Positions 61,537 through 64,000 of a DNA stretch of 64,000 nucleotides are shown in pieces. The stretch lies in assembly GCA_964437215.1 (NCBI GenBank), contig CAYTFZ010000004.1:1-64000 (forward strand), given 5' to 3'. The notes under the pieces were generated by a model. It made no database searches, had not been told where the DNA came from, and saw only the letters and a program-made list of their open reading frames with translations. This DNA is from JAAYAN01 sp964437215 (GTDB lineage Bacteria > Bacteroidota > Ignavibacteria > Ignavibacteriales > Melioribacteraceae). The translations under genes were made by a program, and so were the position numbers. How positions within the stretch are numbered: the first letter of the stretch is position 1; every line of letters begins with the position of its first letter.

Positions 61537-61983
61537 TTAAATATTTAACTTAGTTGTTTCTTTTAGTGTCGATAGTACAAAACTGGTTAATGTTCTGTTA
61601 ACTCCGGGCCAGGATTGTATTTTGCGTAAAAGGGCTTCCAAAGACGAAGTATCTTTTACAATTGTTTTAAGAATATGAGAGCCGTCGCCTAAAATTGCAT
61701 GACACTCAAGTATTTCTGGAGTTTCTGCCACACGGTTTGCCAGCTCTTCATAGTTTTGAGAAGTGCCCATAACAAGCGTTATGAAAGCCATAATATCATA
61801 ACCGAACATTTTTCTGTCCAGTTTGGCATAATAGCCGTCAATGATATTTTTTTTCTCTAATTTCCGCAACCTCTCGCTCAATGAGGGTAATGATAATCCA
61901 ACGGCATCAGCCAATTCATTTCGTTTGGTTCTGCCTTTTTCCTGAAGGATATTCAGGATTTTAACGTCTACTGTGTCCAACAT
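61537..61983 (-). CDS. Lrp/AsnC-family transcriptional regulator
   Basis: About 148 residues: an N-terminal helix-turn-helix (DVKILNILQEKGRTKRNELADAVGLSLPSLSERLRKLE) and a C-terminal RAM ligand-binding domain (FITLVMGTSQNYEELA...VDSSLEAL-type fold). Members sense amino acids and control nitrogen metabolism. Directly upstream of glnA on the same strand, so it may autoregulate and control glutamine synthesis. The open frame starts at GTG 61989, but ATG 61983 with AAGGTG five bases upstream is favoured. Confidence 0.94.
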   Translation of the reverse strand: MLDTVDVKILNILQEKGRTKRNELADAVGLSLPSLSERLRKLEKKNIIDGYYAKLDRKMFGYDIMAFITLVMGTSQNYEELANRVAETPEILECHAILGDGSHILKTIVKDTSSLEALLRKIQSWPGVNRTLTSFVLSTLKETTKLNI

Positions 61984-62163
61984 AATCACCTTAATAAATT
62001 AGGATAAACATTTATTATGGCTCAAAATATAAGGCAAAGTATTTTAATATGCAACAAAAAATTTACACAAAAAGAAGAATTTAATTATAAATTAACCTGA
62101 CGCCCGTAAAAATAAATTTTAATTTATTAACAGGATAGCTGATTCAGCATTTACATAAAGTAA

Positions 62164-63330
62164 TTATTTAGCAGAAATAATTGAAGTTACTTTATCGGCG
62201 GCATCGTGAAGAGTTGAGGCTACCGAAAAATTAAGTCCGGAATTTTTAAGTAAAATTTTAGCTTCGTTGGCATTTGTGCCTTCAAGACGTATAACAACGG
62301 GAACATTAACATGCACTTCATTTATAGCATCAATAATGCCTTGAGCAACGCGGTCGCATCTTACAATTCCGCCGAAAATGTTAATCAGCATTGCTTTAAC
62401 ATTCGGATCCGATAAAATAATTTTAAAACCGTTTGCAACTGTTGTTTTATTTGCACCGCCGCCTACATCTAAAAAATTTGCCGGTTCTCCGCCCGAAAGT
62501 TTTATTATATCCATGCTTGCCATTGCCAAACCGGCTCCGTTTACCATACATCCAACATTACCGTCAAGTTTAATATAATTTAGTTTATTTTTGGAAGCTT
62601 CAATTTCAAGAGGTTCCTCTTCGTTAAAATCCCGTAATTTGTAAATTTCAGGATGTCGGTAAATTGCATTGTCGTCAAAATTCATCTTTGCATCTAAAGC
62701 AAGTATTTCACCTTCTTTTGTTAAAACAAGGGGATTTATCTCGGCAATGGAAGAATCAGTTTTTATATAAGCTTCGTAAAGCCGCATTAGGAAATCAGAA
62801 GCATTTTTAACTTGATTTCCGGTCAGTCCCATTGCAAAAGCAACTTTGCGCGATTGAAACTCACGAAGTCCCAAGGAAGGTTCAATAATCTCTTTAATTA
62901 TCAATTCTGGTGTTTCGGATGCAACCTTTTCTATTTCAACGCCGCCCTCAGTTGAAGCCATCAATACATTTTTGGAAATTGATCTGTCAAGTGTTATTCC
63001 AACATAAAATTCTTTTTTAATATTTAACCCTTGTTCAATTAGTATAGTTTTTACTTTTCTTCCTTCGGCTCCTGTTTGGTGTGTAACAAGAGTTGAGCCA
63101 AGCATTAAAGATGCAAACTTTTCAACTTCCGATAAAGATTGTGCTATTTTTACACCGCCAGCTTTACCGCGTCCTCCGGCGTGGATTTGAGCTTTAACCA
63201 CCCAAACATTCCCGCCTATTTTTTCGGCAGCTTTTACAGCGCCTTTAACAGATTTAGCGTAGTATCCTTTAGGAGAAGCGACTTTAAATTCTTTTAATAT
63301 TCTTTTTGCCTGATATTCGTGAATTTTCAT
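62164..63330 (-). CDS. sucC: Succinyl-CoA ligase (ADP-forming) subunit beta
   Basis: A 388-residue TCA-cycle enzyme with an ATP-grasp N-terminal part (MKIHEYQAKRILKEF, VVKAQIHAGGRGKAGGVK) and a C-terminal CoA-ligase part (LDGNVGCMVNGAGLAMASMD, GGEPANFLDVGGGA, NIFGGIVRCD, VVIRLEGTN). Complete length. Pairs with SucD, which is not adjacent in this window. A 180-base gap precedes the Lrp gene on the same strand, so it is a separate unit. Confidence 0.97.
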   Translation of the reverse strand: MKIHEYQAKRILKEFKVASPKGYYAKSVKGAVKAAEKIGGNVWVVKAQIHAGGRGKAGGVKIAQSLSEVEKFASLMLGSTLVTHQTGAEGRKVKTILIEQGLNIKKEFYVGITLDRSISKNVLMASTEGGVEIEKVASETPELIIKEIIEPSLGLREFQSRKVAFAMGLTGNQVKNASDFLMRLYEAYIKTDSSIAEINPLVLTKEGEILALDAKMNFDDNAIYRHPEIYKLRDFNEEEPLEIEASKNKLNYIKLDGNVGCMVNGAGLAMASMDIIKLSGGEPANFLDVGGGANKTTVANGFKIILSDPNVKAMLINIFGGIVRCDRVAQGIIDAINEVHVNVPVVIRLEGTNANEAKILLKNSGLNFSVASTLHDAADKVTSIISAK

Positions 63331-63402
63331 AATATCTTCATCCTTTAGATTTTAATATATTTAATATAAATAAAACACACTTACTGAAAATGAAGTTCAG
63401 AT

Positions 63403-64000
63403 TTATCTGTTATTTTCGACTGTTTTTTTACCGAATTGAGCATCAATATTGATGAATTTAGCTAAGATAAAAGACGGAACAGTAGCAATTACTACCCAAA
63501 TAAAGAATAATTTATATCCAATCATTTCCTGAATCCATCCGCTGATGCTGCCGGGCAGCATCATACCTAAAGCCATAAATCCTGTTGTAATGGCATAATT
63601 TGCAGTTTTATGTTCCCCTTCGGATAAAAGCATCATATACATCATAATGGCGGTAAACCCGAACCCATACCCGAATTGTTCAATTGCTACGCAGGAGCTG
63701 ATAATATAAAACGAGGAATTCAATGATATTGAAAGATATACATAAACCAAATTCGGCAGGTTAATTGCAGCAAGCATCCACCACAGCCAATATTTTAATC
63801 CTTTATTTGCAACAGCAATTCCTCCGAGTATGCCGCCGGCTGAAAGAGCGATCATACCTATTGTTCCGTATATCAATCCTACATCACCGGTTTCAAGCGC
63901 CAAACCGCCTTTACTTTTTTCATCAAGTAGAAAAGGCGCTGCAAGTTTTACAAGCTGCGATTCTCCAAGACGGTAAATTAAAACAAACGCTATTCCCAGC
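63403..64000 (-). CDS. MFS transporter, AmpG-like (5' end truncated by window edge)
   Basis: The minus-strand frame is open from the window edge to the stop at 63403, giving about 198 C-terminal residues. Five to six membrane segments are seen, with LGIAFVLIYRLGESQLVK near the edge, GLIYGTIGMIALSAGGILGG and a C-terminal GMMLPGSISGWIQEMIGYKLFF. This pattern of GxxxG helices and the residue string following them resembles AmpG/PAT-type members of the major facilitator superfamily, which take up muropeptides or acetyl-CoA in some species. The N-terminal half is outside the window, so the substrate is not assigned. Confidence 0.8.
   Translation of the reverse strand, partial: LGIAFVLIYRLGESQLVKLAAPFLLDEKSKGGLALETGDVGLIYGTIGMIALSAGGILGGIAVANKGLKYWLWWMLAAINLPNLVYVYLSISLNSSFYIISSCVAIEQFGYGFGFTAIMMYMMLLSEGEHKTANYAITTGFMALGMMLPGSISGWIQEMIGYKLFFIWVVIATVPSFILAKFINIDAQFGKKTVENNR

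Noticed and set aside
1..64000. tRNA, rRNA, integrase, transposase and prophage genes
   Set aside because: Both strands were scanned by eye for the T-arm consensus, rRNA cores and recombinase motifs; none was found. Short or divergent examples could be missed.

Overview
The window is AT-rich bacterial chromosome (about one third G+C by eye) and looks like a member of the Ignavibacteria / Bacteroidota-Chlorobi group. Evidence: a secreted protein (50005-52455) ends in a type IX secretion sorting domain with the NYPNPFNPST motif common in that lineage; two upstream regions carry TTG or TTTG plus a TAnnTTTG-like element 20-21 bases downstream, the promoter form known from Bacteroidota; Shine-Dalgarno sites are weak or absent at many genes; and the gene set (PafA-type phosphatase, tandem lipoproteins and outer-membrane barrels, KamA-like radical SAM protein, DUF3160 protein) fits. 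No tRNA, rRNA, CRISPR array, transposase or phage gene was seen. Most of the window is ordinary, densely packed core chromosome.

Layout. 1-5.9 kb: tail of an unknown gene, a TatD/radical-SAM fusion, a PBP4-type carboxypeptidase, and a BtuB-like TonB-dependent receptor whose leader holds a clear cobalamin riboswitch. 6-15.5 kb: a cell-envelope region. A beta-propeller lipoprotein and an LTA-synthase-like sulfatase lie on the minus strand. Divergent from them is a tightly packed six-gene set: GNAT, ATP-grasp, ATP-grasp, GNAT, CelD/FemAB-like acyltransferase, Wzx-like flippase. It has no glycosyltransferase, and I regard it as the best candidate in the window for an undescribed system. 15.6-27.8 kb: housekeeping (ArgB-type kinase, RsmF-like methyltransferase, Lgt, tail-specific protease, YbaK, KamA-like protein, Nfu, RsmI, ProS), with two small unlisted ORFs of 54 and 36 codons.

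28-41 kb: a MORN-repeat protein, two divergent cation/proton antiporters (one split by a one-base frameshift), an ExbD-like protein lacking the membrane aspartate, two lipoproteins, a PafA-type phosphatase, a thioredoxin-fold protein, a chemotaxis receptor, an M28 peptidase and PrmA. 41-55 kb: a GAF histidine kinase, an AddB-like nuclease without an AddA partner, outer-membrane barrels, and secreted carbohydrate enzymes (GH10 xylanase, DUF5060/DUF4038 hydrolase) beside the DUF3160 protein, whose sorting domain contains a perfect 20-bp palindrome. 55-64 kb: TrxB, a glycosyltransferase, an MBL-Rieske-QueG operon, a ferredoxin, an Lrp regulator next to glnA, sucC and a truncated MFS transporter.

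Together the genes suggest a heterotroph that uses plant polysaccharides, imports a corrinoid, senses and swims, and decorates its envelope with a glycan or amide polymer. Start codons were moved from the longest open frame where a signal peptide, ribosome binding site or paralogue alignment argued for it; each case is stated. Functions come from motif recognition only; no database search was run.
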